A stretch of DNA of 8,991 nucleotides from Armatimonadota bacterium (GTDB taxonomy: Bacteria; Armatimonadota; Fimbriimonadia; Fimbriimonadales; Fimbriimonadaceae), in assembly GCA_023423495.1 (NCBI GenBank), contig JAFAFM010000067.1, positions 1 to 8,991 on the forward strand, written 5' to 3'. Positions 1 through 6,926 of the stretch are shown in pieces. The notes under the pieces were generated by a model that was given only the letters and a program-made list of their open reading frames with translations, was not told the DNA's origin and searched no databases. The number at the start of each line of letters is the position of its first letter. Position 1 is the first letter of the stretch. The position numbers were made by a program, and so were the translations under genes.

Positions 1-1
1 C

Positions 2-649
2 ACCTGGAGCACTCTCTCCCCGGAATACAAAGCCGCAATGAAGAACCAGGCGCGAGCAGCTAATGCCGCCGGCTCCTATTTCTACAAAGAAGGATGGACG
101 ACTGGCTACTGGCCCACCAAAAAGCAGCCCGGAAGCATTGACCTCGCCGCTTCGCTGGTCGGCAAGTATTCGCTCACTACGACCTACACTGGGAACGTTG
201 ATATCGAAGCGCCCAGCAATGTGAACTTCTTGGACGCCTACGCCCTCTCATCGCCCAACCTGGACAAGGAAGTGGATCTCAGCAAGTTCATTCCTCTAAA
301 GTGGGCGGCCATTCCCAATGTGCTCGGTCAAAACGCCACCATCTTCGGAATGGAGGGCAAGAACACGATGATCATCTGGAGCTCTTCAGAGACCTACACG
401 GAAGCCCTAATGGGCGATACGGGCTTCATGCAAATGGCCGACGTTCGCGAAAATGTCACCAAAAACATCTTCATGGCTCCAGATAGAACCAGCGCCGATG
501 TACCCGTGGGAATTTTTAAGAATGCGGATATGGCCTTCCTGAATCTCACCGGTTACGGTCCCGGAAGCGCACTTGAGAAGGCGCAGCCGCTTCCCCGCAT
601 CCAGACCAAGACCAACTTGATGGTGATGCTGGGCGGCAAAGGAATGTAG
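2..649 (+). CDS. C-terminal part of an unrecognised protein (5' end outside window)
   Basis: The reading frame is open from base 2, through an ATG at 38, to a TAG ending at 649, giving 215 visible codons. I treat the ATG at 38 as internal: the 12 codons before it (TWSTLSPEYKAA) read smoothly into the rest and no ribosome binding site precedes it, so the gene probably starts left of the window. The visible part has an Ala/Lys-rich possible helix at its start (AAMKNQARAANAAG), then a segment rich in Thr, Ser, Asn, Gly and aromatic residues. It has no Cys, no obvious membrane segment and no catalytic motif I recognise. The composition would suit an extracellular or periplasmic beta-rich protein, but this is inference. 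It is separated from the AAA ATPase gene by a strong hairpin, so the two are probably transcribed separately. Function unknown. Confidence 0.7.
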   Translation, partial: TWSTLSPEYKAAMKNQARAANAAGSYFYKEGWTTGYWPTKKQPGSIDLAASLVGKYSLTTTYTGNVDIEAPSNVNFLDAYALSSPNLDKEVDLSKFIPLKWAAIPNVLGQNATIFGMEGKNTMIIWSSSETYTEALMGDTGFMQMADVRENVTKNIFMAPDRTSADVPVGIFKNADMAFLNLTGYGPGSALEKAQPLPRIQTKTNLMVMLGGKGM

Positions 650-662
650 TCTGGACTTCACG

Positions 663-689
663 GGCTGGAGAAGGACCTCTTCTCCAGCC
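663..689 (+). terminator. Strong hairpin between the first gene and the AAA ATPase gene
   Basis: A perfect 11-bp inverted repeat (GGCTGGAGAAG, then loop GACCT, then CTTCTCCAGCC) lies 14 bases after the TAG of the preceding gene. Its position and stability suit transcription termination or 3'-end protection. No U-run follows (the next bases are AACCTGGGCC), so it is not a classic Rho-independent terminator. Confidence 0.55.
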
Positions 690-716
690 AACCTGGGCCG
701 TCCCGGTTCCCACGGG

Positions 717-722
717 TAGCAT
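717..722 (+). promoter_or_regulatory. Possible -10 element (TAGCAT) for the AAA ATPase gene, leaderless arrangement
   Basis: The hexamer TAGCAT fits the TANNNT form of a -10 element and ends 8 bases before the ATG at 731. No AGGAGG-like sequence lies between it and the start. Transcription from here would begin at or next to the start codon. No convincing -35 is visible, so this rests on position and on similar arrangements at 3902 and 8524. Confidence 0.25.
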
Positions 723-730
723 TCACCGCG

Positions 731-2233
731 ATGAAGGCCGCAGAAGAACTCGATATCCTGATCCGCGCCAAGTATCCGATTCTCTACATCGTTTCGTGGG
801 AAGAACGCCGGGTCGAGGAAACGCTTCAGAAAGTCTGCAAGACCCTCAACCGCACTCTGCACACCTGGTCCATCACCCAAGGCATGCGGCCCGCCGTCAA
901 CCGTCAAACGGGCCCCGTCAAACCCACCAGCCTTCCCGGAGAGTTGGAAGCTCTCGCCCTCATCCACGAGTCCGCTGATTTCACGGTCTTCCTTCTGAAA
1001 GACTTCCATCCCTACATGCGGGATAATCGCGTGGTCCGCCTGCTCCGAGACCTTGCCTTGCGCCTTCGGGGCAAATCCCAAACCCTTATTATCATGGGTC
1101 CATCGCTCAACCTCCCCACCGACCTTGAAAAGGATGTGACGGTGGTCGACTTTGAGCTTCCAACCAGCGACGACATCGAAAAGAAACTCGATGAAGTCAC
1201 CGACGCCGTCAAGGAAAACAAGAACCTGAGCACCAAGCTCGAACCTCTGGAGCGGGAGATCATCGTCAAATCCGCTCAGGGTCTCACCATGGACGAGATC
1301 GAGTCTGTGTTCGCGAGGAGTCTGGTCGAGAAGAAGGAGTTCGACGTCGATGTCGTGCTCGAAGAGAAAAAGCAGATCATTCGTAAGAGCGGGCTGCTGG
1401 AGTACTACCCTGCTCAAAACAAAATGTCGGATGTGGGCGGGATGGAACTGCTCAAGGAATGGCTCCAAAAACGGACCAATAGCTTCACCGATAAAGCGCG
1501 CGAATTCGGACTCCCCGCGCCAAAAGGCGTGCTGATCCTCGGCGTGCAAGGTTGCGGAAAGTCGCTCATCGCCAAAGCTATCGCCGCCCACTGGAACCTG
1601 CCGATGCTCAAGTTGGATGTCGGCCGCATTTTTGGCTCTTTGGTCGGCCAAAGCGAGGAGAACATCCGAAAGGCGATCAAGGTCGCCGAATCGGTTGCGC
1701 CTTGCATCCTTTGGGCGGACGAGATCGAAAAGGGCTTCGCCGGCGCTTCGGGCGCTTCGGTGTCTGATTCCGGAACAACCGCCCGCGTCTTTGCCACTTT
1801 CCTCACGTGGATGCAAGAGAAAACCGCGCCCGTTTTTCTCATCGCGACGGCGAACAACGTCTCCCAACTGCCCCCCGAAATGCTTCGTAAGGGCCGGTTC
1901 GACGAAATCTTCTTTGTGGACCTCCCCGACAAGTCCGAACGTCGGGACATCTTCTCCATCCACCTCAAGAAGCGTGGCCGCGAACTTAAGAAATTTAAGC
2001 TCGACGCACTCGCCGATGCGACTTTCGGTTTCAGCGGCGCCGAAATAGAGCAGGTCATCGTAGGGGCGCTCTTTGTGGCCTTCGATGCCGGCCGCGAGCT
2101 GACACAAAAGGATCTCCTGGATGAAGCCAAGGTGGTTGTCCCGTTGAGCCGAATGATGGAAGAGGATATTGCCGAAATCCGGGAGTGGGCTCGCATGCGT
2201 ACCCGTCCGGCCAGCAAGCACGACGGGGATTAA
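731..2233 (+). CDS. Ycf46-like AAA family ATPase
   Basis: This 500-aa protein matches the length and layout of the Ycf46 family, AAA ATPases named from a chloroplast ORF and found in cyanobacteria and other bacteria. The N-terminal part (about 1-230) begins with the family-typical ELDILIRAKYPILYIVSWEE and lacks ATPase motifs. The AAA module follows: Walker A GVQGCGKS at 271-278, Walker B CILWADEIE at 325-333 with D330/E331, sensor-1 region IATANN at 371-376, arginine fingers in MLRKGRFDE with R386 and R389, and a sensor-2 helix FGFSGAEIEQ from 432. All key residues are present, so it should bind and hydrolyse ATP, probably as a ring oligomer in the cytoplasm. No membrane segment or protease domain is visible, unlike FtsH. 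The substrate is unknown; Ycf46 has been linked to photosynthesis or inorganic carbon use in cyanobacteria, which need not apply here. The start is the first ATG after the hairpin; no Shine-Dalgarno is visible. Confidence 0.93.
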   Translation: MKAAEELDILIRAKYPILYIVSWEERRVEETLQKVCKTLNRTLHTWSITQGMRPAVNRQTGPVKPTSLPGELEALALIHESADFTVFLLKDFHPYMRDNRVVRLLRDLALRLRGKSQTLIIMGPSLNLPTDLEKDVTVVDFELPTSDDIEKKLDEVTDAVKENKNLSTKLEPLEREIIVKSAQGLTMDEIESVFARSLVEKKEFDVDVVLEEKKQIIRKSGLLEYYPAQNKMSDVGGMELLKEWLQKRTNSFTDKAREFGLPAPKGVLILGVQGCGKSLIAKAIAAHWNLPMLKLDVGRIFGSLVGQSEENIRKAIKVAESVAPCILWADEIEKGFAGASGASVSDSGTTARVFATFLTWMQEKTAPVFLIATANNVSQLPPEMLRKGRFDEIFFVDLPDKSERRDIFSIHLKKRGRELKKFKLDALADATFGFSGAEIEQVIVGALFVAFDAGRELTQKDLLDEAKVVVPLSRMMEEDIAEIREWARMRTRPASKHDGD

Positions 2234-2258
2234 GCCTCCAAATTCTTATCGCTTAAAG

Positions 2259-2287
2259 TTGGCCCTGACCGGACAATCTGTTATAAA
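2259..2287 (+). promoter_or_regulatory. Predicted sigma70-type promoter of the broken membrane protein gene
   Basis: TTGGCC at 2259-2264 (4 of 6 to TTGACA) and TATAAA at 2282-2287 (5 of 6 to TATAAT) are separated by 17 bases. Transcription would start near 2294, just ahead of an AAGGAG ribosome binding site at 2296-2301. This is the best promoter in the window and gives the downstream gene its own transcription unit. Confidence 0.5.
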
Positions 2288-2307
2288 GTCTCGGTAAGGA
2301 GACCATC

Positions 2308-2927
2308 TTGCAACAATCACAACGGTTACACTTGGTCGAAACGATCGTCGTAGTGGCCCTCGTTGTGTTCATCGGCATCTATCTCTATGTCTCACATCGC
2401 GAGACTCTCCCTGACGCCGCAAAGAGAGCCCATGCTGCATTCGTACGGCGGGATACCAAAACACTTCTGGAAATGTGTGGAGCGGATGGGTCGCGCGCGC
2501 TTTCGCTGAACCAGTCAAACTGGGCGCTTTTTTCAAGGAATTTGTTGACCCGAGGCTAAGCGGGTTCGCACCAGTGGGAGATCCAAAAATTCGTCTTCCT
2601 TTTCAAGAAAGCGCGAGCACGTTGGCGTCGCAAAGATATGTGCATCCAGACGGCAGGCAGATAAATCTGGACTTAACCTTGGTCGATACTCCAAAGGGGC
2701 CAAAGATTGAATCGCTTGTGACGAGCCTCTACCTGAGCTTGCTTTGGACTTGGAATGAGCCCGGCCCAATTAACATTCAACACCAGAAGAGAACTGTTTG
2801 GTCCAAGGGATCCAACGAAGGGCTTAAATACCTGGACAAACAGCCTTTACCTGGGTTCTACCTCCTCGATTCCCGTTATCCAAAAGGCAAAATAGTCCGT
2901 TGGGAGGAGTTTGCAAAGTCCCGCTAA
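2308..2927 (+). pseudogene. Small membrane-anchored protein of unknown function, frameshifted
   Basis: The gene starts with TTG at 2308, 6 bases after a clear AAGGAG ribosome binding site; the first frame ends in TGA at 2559 after 83 codons. A second frame, open across the overlap and continuing to TAA at 2927, carries the rest. A single -1 shift at the six-T tract (2528-2533) joins them into a 206-aa product reading ...NWALF|FKEFVDPRLSG.... Both frames are open over roughly 2475-2533, so the true break point could be earlier. Residues about 9-28 (LVETIVVVALVVFIGIYLYV) form one membrane segment, followed by a soluble, probably extracytoplasmic domain with charged and aromatic residues; I do not recognise a family. 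The second frame has no good start signal of its own. The break could be a real mutation, a one-base homopolymer error, or programmed slippage, though TTTTTT here is not placed as a standard X XXY YYZ slippery site. Type is given as pseudogene because the frame is broken as written. Confidence 0.65.
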
Positions 2928-2972
2928 GTTCCGAGTACCTTGGCGGTAAGGGTTGATAGGCGTTGTAACCAT

Positions 2973-3167
2973 TCATTGCCTAATCCAAAATCCTTTGTTC
3001 GATGCCAGCTGGTCCACGGTCGCGCCGGGCTCGGCCACGTTAAACCAGGGTTGGGATCTTCTCTTCCAAGCAAGCTTCACTATCTTCCCGGGGAGGATGA
3101 CGTTCTGCCCGAGTTCATTGACAGTAAGCCCGGATTTCATACTAGAAGCCCCGGTGCATTTGTCCAA
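2973..3167 (-). CDS. Possible small protein of unknown function, or 3' remnant of a gene
   Basis: On the minus strand a frame of 64 codons runs from TTG at 3167 to TGA at 2973; TTG is preceded by GGAG about 4 bases upstream. The frame is open a further 10 codons upstream to a TAG at 3198-3200. Its translation (VNELGQNVILPGKIVKLAWK, ...WFNVAEPGATVDQLASNKG) has ordinary protein composition, and codon third positions are not skewed. No family is recognised. It sits convergent to the broken membrane gene and divergent from the fibronectin-type gene, filling the 284-base gap between them. The plus-strand frames over the same bases look less protein-like. It may be a real small gene, the worn end of a lost gene, or chance. 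Confidence 0.3.
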   Translation of the reverse strand: MDKCTGASSMKSGLTVNELGQNVILPGKIVKLAWKRRSQPWFNVAEPGATVDQLASNKGFWIRQ

Positions 3168-3211
3168 GAACTCCAGTTTTTCGGCAAGCTTCCGACTCTA
3201 AAGGTAGGAAG

Positions 3212-3850
3212 ATGGCGAAGAACAACTTTCAAACATTAAGTCAGATCGACGCAACGAACTTGGCCGGCACAATGGTCGAGGTAATGAGCGCGGACCCAGC
3301 CGCCTTTGGCCTAACTCCGGGTCAGGTCGTTGAGTTAGAGGCGGCGTTCGAAAACTACAAGGCCAAGTGCGCAGCATTCGGCCACGCTGAACTCCAATAT
3401 CATGCCGCTGCGAGCAGCAAAGCCAACTCCAGGACGGCGCTTGCCAAAGTGATGGCGACCGTTGCGAAGCTTGTGTATGCCAATCCGCTCGTTTCGGATG
3501 AAAACATTGTTCGTTCCGGGCTCTCGATTCCCAATAAGCCGCGTCGAGGGGCGCCAAAGGTTCCGGGTTATCTTTCGGCAAAAGCGGTTCTGCCCAATGG
3601 AGTCCTCCTTCAATGGCAGCGAAACGGCAATCCATACGGTGTTAACTTCTTTATCGAGCACAAGCGCGTAGGCGAACCTTGGACCATGATCGCCGCCACG
3701 CAAGCGTCCAAGATTCTGTTGAAAGGCTATCCTCCAGGTGAAACGGTTTGTTTCCGCGTAGCCGCCTCACGGAGAAACATTACTTCGCAAACCAGCAACC
3801 ATGCCTCCATCTATAGTCTGGCGGCCAACCATGTGATGAAAGCGGCCTGA
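3212..3850 (+). CDS. Fibronectin type III-like domain protein, function unknown
   Basis: A 212-aa protein with ATG at 3212 preceded by AAGGTAGG, a reasonable ribosome binding site. There is no signal peptide or membrane segment. Residues 1-105 look helical and Ala-rich (AKCAAFGHAELQYHAAASSK, TALAKVMATVAKLVYANP). After a basic, Pro-containing linker (IPNKPRRGAPKVPG, 106-119), residues 118-205 have the strand pattern of a fibronectin type III fold: GVLLQWQRNG, FFIEHKRVGEPW, ILLKGYPPGETVCFRVAASRR and a final Asn/Ser/Thr-rich strand. The same architecture, a helical N-terminal half plus a C-terminal Fn3-like domain at about 200-220 aa, occurs in uncharacterised bacterial proteins; I infer a binding or scaffold role but no specific partner. 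No enzymatic motif is visible. Neighbours give no functional clue. Confidence 0.85.
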   Translation: MAKNNFQTLSQIDATNLAGTMVEVMSADPAAFGLTPGQVVELEAAFENYKAKCAAFGHAELQYHAAASSKANSRTALAKVMATVAKLVYANPLVSDENIVRSGLSIPNKPRRGAPKVPGYLSAKAVLPNGVLLQWQRNGNPYGVNFFIEHKRVGEPWTMIAATQASKILLKGYPPGETVCFRVAASRRNITSQTSNHASIYSLAANHVMKAA

Positions 3851-3856
3851 TGGCGC

Positions 3857-3865
3857 TGCTATAAC
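3857..3865 (+). promoter_or_regulatory. Possible extended -10 promoter upstream of the hydrolase gene
   Basis: TGCTATAAC is a TGn extended -10 with TATAAC (5 of 6 to TATAAT). It lies 36 bases before the ATG at 3902, giving a leader of about 30 bases. No good -35 is seen, which an extended -10 can tolerate. A second candidate, TGCTAACCT at 3884-3892, lies 9 bases before the ATG and would give a nearly leaderless transcript. I cannot choose between them. Confidence 0.3.
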
Positions 3866-3901
3866 CCATACTGCGCGGGGACGTGCTAACCTCAAATCAG
3901 C

Positions 3902-6280
3902 ATGAAGCGCGCTCTTTGTCTTTGCCTCCTCGCGTCCTCCCTTGCCCAAGCCCAAGAGATCGTGATTCGCGAAGGTTTGGGCATGCGTGTGCCCGGCGCC
4001 CGGCGATCGGCGGTTCATACCGACCCGGTAGAGCACAAGTTGGTGACCGGCCAGTGGCAGACGCCCACCGAGGGTAAGGACGGGTGGACGAAAGCCTCCG
4101 CGAACCCTCAGGGCGAGTTTCGCGGCGGACCGACTTCTGGCGGCTACCTCTTCACTACCGTGAATTCGGCCACGGACAAGGTCATGCTGTTGGAGGCAAG
4201 CGGGCACACGATGGTGTACGTGAATGGCGTGCCCCGCACCGGCGACCCCTATAGCTACGGATATGTGGCTGTGCCGGTCCAGCTTAAGCGCGGCAAGAAC
4301 GAGCTGCTTTTTCTGTGCGGTCGCGGCAGGCTGACGGCCAAGCTCACCGATCCTGCAACACCGGTTTCCATCGACCTAAGGGACGCAACCCTGCCCGATA
4401 TTCTCTCCGACCTGCCTGCCACCGATCTCCCGATGGGAATCGTCGTGCGCAATGCGACCAAGGATAGAGTGAACCTAACCTTGGAGGCGACGGGCGATTT
4501 GGGTGTCACGAGCACACCGGTCGTGTTGCTGCCGTTGGAGGTTCGAAAGGTCGGCATCGCGGCGAAGTCGCGCGATGGCAATGTGAAGTTGGTGCTGTCT
4601 CGCAATCGGCAAAAGCTGGATGAGAAAACGTTGGAGCTTCGGGTGAAAAAGTCCACTGAGATCCACAAGCGAACGTTTATCAGCCAGATCGATGGCAGCG
4701 TGCAGTACTTCGGGGTGAATCCTTCCCTGCAACCCGGACCAGACCAAGCTTTGTTCCTCTCTCTGCACGGCGCCAGCGTAGAGGCGATCGGGCAAGCGGA
4801 AGCCTACAGCCAAAAGAATTGGGGGACGTTGGTAGCGGCGACCAACCGTCGGCCGTATGGCTTCGACTGGGAGGAGATTGGCCGTCTGGATGCACTTGAA
4901 GTGCTTCGGGAAGCCCGACGGATCTTTCAGCCCGAGCCCAGCCGGATTTTTCTGAGCGGCCATTCGATGGGCGGGCATGGCACATGGCACCTGGGCGCGC
5001 ACTATCCGCACCTCTTCGCGGCGATCGCCCCCAGCGCGGGATGGATCAGCTTTCAAACCTATGCCGGAGGCCAACGCTTTGATAACCCGACTCCAGTCGA
5101 GCAGATACTGGTCCGGGCCGGCGTGTCCAGTGACACGTTGGCGTTGAAGAACAATCTTATGCAGCGCCCCATCTACGTCCTCCACGGCGACGCCGACGAC
5201 AATGTGCCGGTCGCCCAAGCCAGGCAAATGCGTGAAGCTTTAGCGGGGCACAAGATCCTGGATTGGCATGAAGAAAAGGGCGCGGGTCACTGGTGGGATG
5301 CGAGTCCCGAACCAGGTTCCGACGCGGTGGATTTCGCCCAGATTTTCGACTTTTTCGCTCGTCAACGGCTTCCTCGCTTTGCCGAGGTTCGAGATGTGGA
5401 TTTCACCACGGTCAATCCCGGCATCTCCAGCCAGCTTCACTGGGCTCAGATCTATCGACAGATCGAGCCGGGCCTGGCAAGTCGAATTCAGCTTCGCGCC
5501 GATCCCTTGATTGGGAGGTTCTCCGGTACGACGCAGAATGTCGCAATCCTCTCCCTGAGCATCGGGGCGCTTGCGAAGGGTCAGAAGATTTCCTTGGAGA
5601 TCGACGGTCAGAAACTGGAGCCCAATTGGCCGACGATCAACCGCATATTCCTTTACAAGAGGGATGGAAAGTGGGCTGTAGGTGGAGATCCGAACCCTTC
5701 GGAAAAGAGCCCCGACCGCAATGGCGGCTTTAAGGACATTTTCAAGAATCGCGTGGTGTTCGTCTACGGGACCAAAGGCAACCCGCAAGAAAATGCATGG
5801 GCGCTCGCCAAAGCCCGCTATGACGCGGAAACGTTCTGGTATCGCGGCAACGGAAGTGTGGACATTCTCTCGGACGTGGAGTTCTTGCGAGGCGACTACG
5901 CGGATCGAAATGTGCTGCTGTTTGGCAACTCTGATACGAATTCGGCTTGGCCAACACTTCTTGGCAATAGTCCGATCCAAGTCAACCGAAATCAGGTGAA
6001 GGTTGGCAACGACACCTTCACCGGCTCGGACTTGTGCGCTTTCTTCATCCGTCCGCGTCCGGGGTCGGACTTGGCATCAGTCGGGGTCGTTGCGGGCACG
6101 GGAATAGCAGGCAATAGACTGACAGAGCGAGTTCCGATCTTCACAAGCGGCGCGGCCTTCCCGGACACAATTGTGTACGGAGCCAACAGCTTGGTGGATG
6201 GAACCAAGGGTATTCGGATTGTCGGGTTCTTCGGAAGCGACTGGGAAGTCGGCAGCGGGTTGTGGGCGAAGGGTAACTGA
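3902..6280 (+). CDS. Exported alpha/beta hydrolase, esterase or prolyl oligopeptidase-like
   Basis: A 792-aa protein with a signal peptide (MKRALCLCLLASSLAQA, predicted cut after A17), so it acts outside the cytoplasm. Residues about 18-155 look like a beta-sandwich, sugar-binding-like module (VYVNGVPRTGDPYSYGYVAV, then LKRGKNELLFLCGRG). The hydrolase domain, about 259-480, has an oxyanion-type HG at H289-G290, nucleophile elbow GHSMGG with S355, a HGxxDxxVP-type motif HGDADDNVP with likely catalytic D432, and H463 in GAGHWWD. The triad order and spacing fit the prolyl oligopeptidase/polyhydroxybutyrate depolymerase-like esterase group. About 310 further residues (480-792) contain FVYGTKG, AKARYDAETFWYRGNGS and VLLFGNSDTNSAW, a C-terminal pattern I associate with this multidomain family in Planctomycetes-like and Armatimonadota-like genomes. 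Likely substrates are ester-linked or short peptide groups on plant or microbial polymers, but specificity cannot be read from the sequence. ATG at 3902 is chosen because it gives the signal peptide at once; no Shine-Dalgarno is visible. Confidence 0.9.
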   Translation: MKRALCLCLLASSLAQAQEIVIREGLGMRVPGARRSAVHTDPVEHKLVTGQWQTPTEGKDGWTKASANPQGEFRGGPTSGGYLFTTVNSATDKVMLLEASGHTMVYVNGVPRTGDPYSYGYVAVPVQLKRGKNELLFLCGRGRLTAKLTDPATPVSIDLRDATLPDILSDLPATDLPMGIVVRNATKDRVNLTLEATGDLGVTSTPVVLLPLEVRKVGIAAKSRDGNVKLVLSRNRQKLDEKTLELRVKKSTEIHKRTFISQIDGSVQYFGVNPSLQPGPDQALFLSLHGASVEAIGQAEAYSQKNWGTLVAATNRRPYGFDWEEIGRLDALEVLREARRIFQPEPSRIFLSGHSMGGHGTWHLGAHYPHLFAAIAPSAGWISFQTYAGGQRFDNPTPVEQILVRAGVSSDTLALKNNLMQRPIYVLHGDADDNVPVAQARQMREALAGHKILDWHEEKGAGHWWDASPEPGSDAVDFAQIFDFFARQRLPRFAEVRDVDFTTVNPGISSQLHWAQIYRQIEPGLASRIQLRADPLIGRFSGTTQNVAILSLSIGALAKGQKISLEIDGQKLEPNWPTINRIFLYKRDGKWAVGGDPNPSEKSPDRNGGFKDIFKNRVVFVYGTKGNPQENAWALAKARYDAETFWYRGNGSVDILSDVEFLRGDYADRNVLLFGNSDTNSAWPTLLGNSPIQVNRNQVKVGNDTFTGSDLCAFFIRPRPGSDLASVGVVAGTGIAGNRLTERVPIFTSGAAFPDTIVYGANSLVDGTKGIRIVGFFGSDWEVGSGLWAKGN

Positions 6281-6301
6281 CTTGCAACATTAGCGGTTCT
6301 T

Positions 6302-6325
6302 TTGTTAGTCTAATTCGGTTAACAA
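6302..6325 (+). promoter_or_regulatory. Inverted repeat and possible -10 element in front of nrfH
   Basis: TTGTTA at 6302-6307 and TAACAA at 6320-6325 form perfect 6-bp inverted arms around a 12-base spacer. The spacer contains TCTAAT (6309-6314), 5 of 6 to a -10 element, 27 bases before the nrfH ATG. An operator overlapping the promoter would suit a nitrite- or oxygen-responsive operon. The arms do not match the FNR consensus TTGAT-N4-ATCAA, so I do not name a regulator. Confidence 0.3.
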
Positions 6326-6341
6326 GGGTACTTAGAGCTTT

Positions 6342-6926
6342 ATGAACTTGCGTTGGCTGTCACTGCACGCCTTGCCAACTCCGATCAGAATGGTCGGACT
6401 TGGCTTGATGGGCGCCTGTGTCGGCGGCGCAGCGTATCTCGTAACCATTTCCGAAGCCGCGAGCTATCTATCGGACGAACCCGAAGCCTGTATCAACTGC
6501 CACATCATGGTTCCGCAGTATGCGACGTGGCAACATTCTAGCCATGGTCGTGTGACGACTTGCAACGATTGCCACGTACCGCAGGACAGCACTTGGCGGA
6601 AGTATTGGTTTAAAGCAAATGATGGGCTGCGCCACTCCGCTCTCTTCACACTTCGGATGGAGCGACAGGTTATCGAGGCCATTCAAGCTTCCAAGGATGT
6701 CATCCAAGCCAACTGCATTCGCTGCCATAAGTCGGTTATCGACCAAGCCATGACGCCAATCGGACATGACTTCGAGCGATCCTGTATCGAATGCCACCGG
6801 GAAGTGCCCCATGGCCGAGTGCACAGCCTTTCGACGACTCCCAATGCGGCAGTTCCGCCGCCCACGGACGTCTTTCCAACTTGGCTCGATCGAGCCCAAA
6901 CCACCGACCGGAACAGAAATCCATGA
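6342..6926 (+). CDS. nrfH: NrfH, membrane tetraheme quinol dehydrogenase of nitrite reductase
   Basis: This 194-aa protein belongs to the NapC/NirT/NrfH family. One N-terminal membrane segment (about 18-36, VGLGLMGACVGGAAYLVTI) is followed by a periplasmic tetraheme domain with four CxxCH motifs: CINCH at 50-54, CNDCH at 74-78, CIRCH at 125-129 and CIECH at 148-152. The first is CINCHIM, and M56 matches the CxxCHxM pattern whose Met ligates heme 1 in Desulfovibrio NrfH. Its role is to oxidise menaquinol in the membrane and pass electrons to NrfA. A 42-residue tail after the last heme, ending Pro- and Thr-rich, makes it somewhat longer than the 159-aa Desulfovibrio protein. The TGA stop overlaps the nrfA ATG (ATGA), so the two genes are probably translationally coupled. 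The ribosome binding site is weak (AGAG, 6335-6338 region). Confidence 0.96.
   Translation: MNLRWLSLHALPTPIRMVGLGLMGACVGGAAYLVTISEAASYLSDEPEACINCHIMVPQYATWQHSSHGRVTTCNDCHVPQDSTWRKYWFKANDGLRHSALFTLRMERQVIEAIQASKDVIQANCIRCHKSVIDQAMTPIGHDFERSCIECHREVPHGRVHSLSTTPNAAVPPPTDVFPTWLDRAQTTDRNRNP

Noticed and set aside
1741..1760. Tandem GGCGCTTCG repeat inside the AAA ATPase gene.
   Set aside because: Only two copies, encoding a GASGAS loop within the coding frame; no sign of an expandable or regulatory repeat.
407..2221. A 604-codon open frame on the minus strand covering the whole AAA ATPase gene and the end of the first gene.
   Set aside because: It lies antisense to a gene with complete AAA motifs, shows no recognisable domain, and such long shadows arise from codon bias in GC-rich genes.
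2528..2533. TTTTTT as a classical programmed -1 ribosomal slippery heptamer.
   Set aside because: In the zero frame the codons are CTT TTT TCA, which do not fit X XXY YYZ re-pairing, and no downstream pseudoknot was evident; mutation or a homopolymer error is simpler.
2940..3239. Plus-strand frames (from about 2940 and 2953) in the gap before the fibronectin-type gene.
   Set aside because: They have no good ribosome binding site, one overlaps the start of the confident gene at 3212, and their translations look like shadows of the minus-strand frame.
6791..6922. An upstream ATG that would extend NrfA by 44 residues.
   Set aside because: The extension is inside nrfH, reads as low-complexity non-signal sequence, and would bury the signal/anchor segment; the ATGA overlap at 6923 is the natural start.
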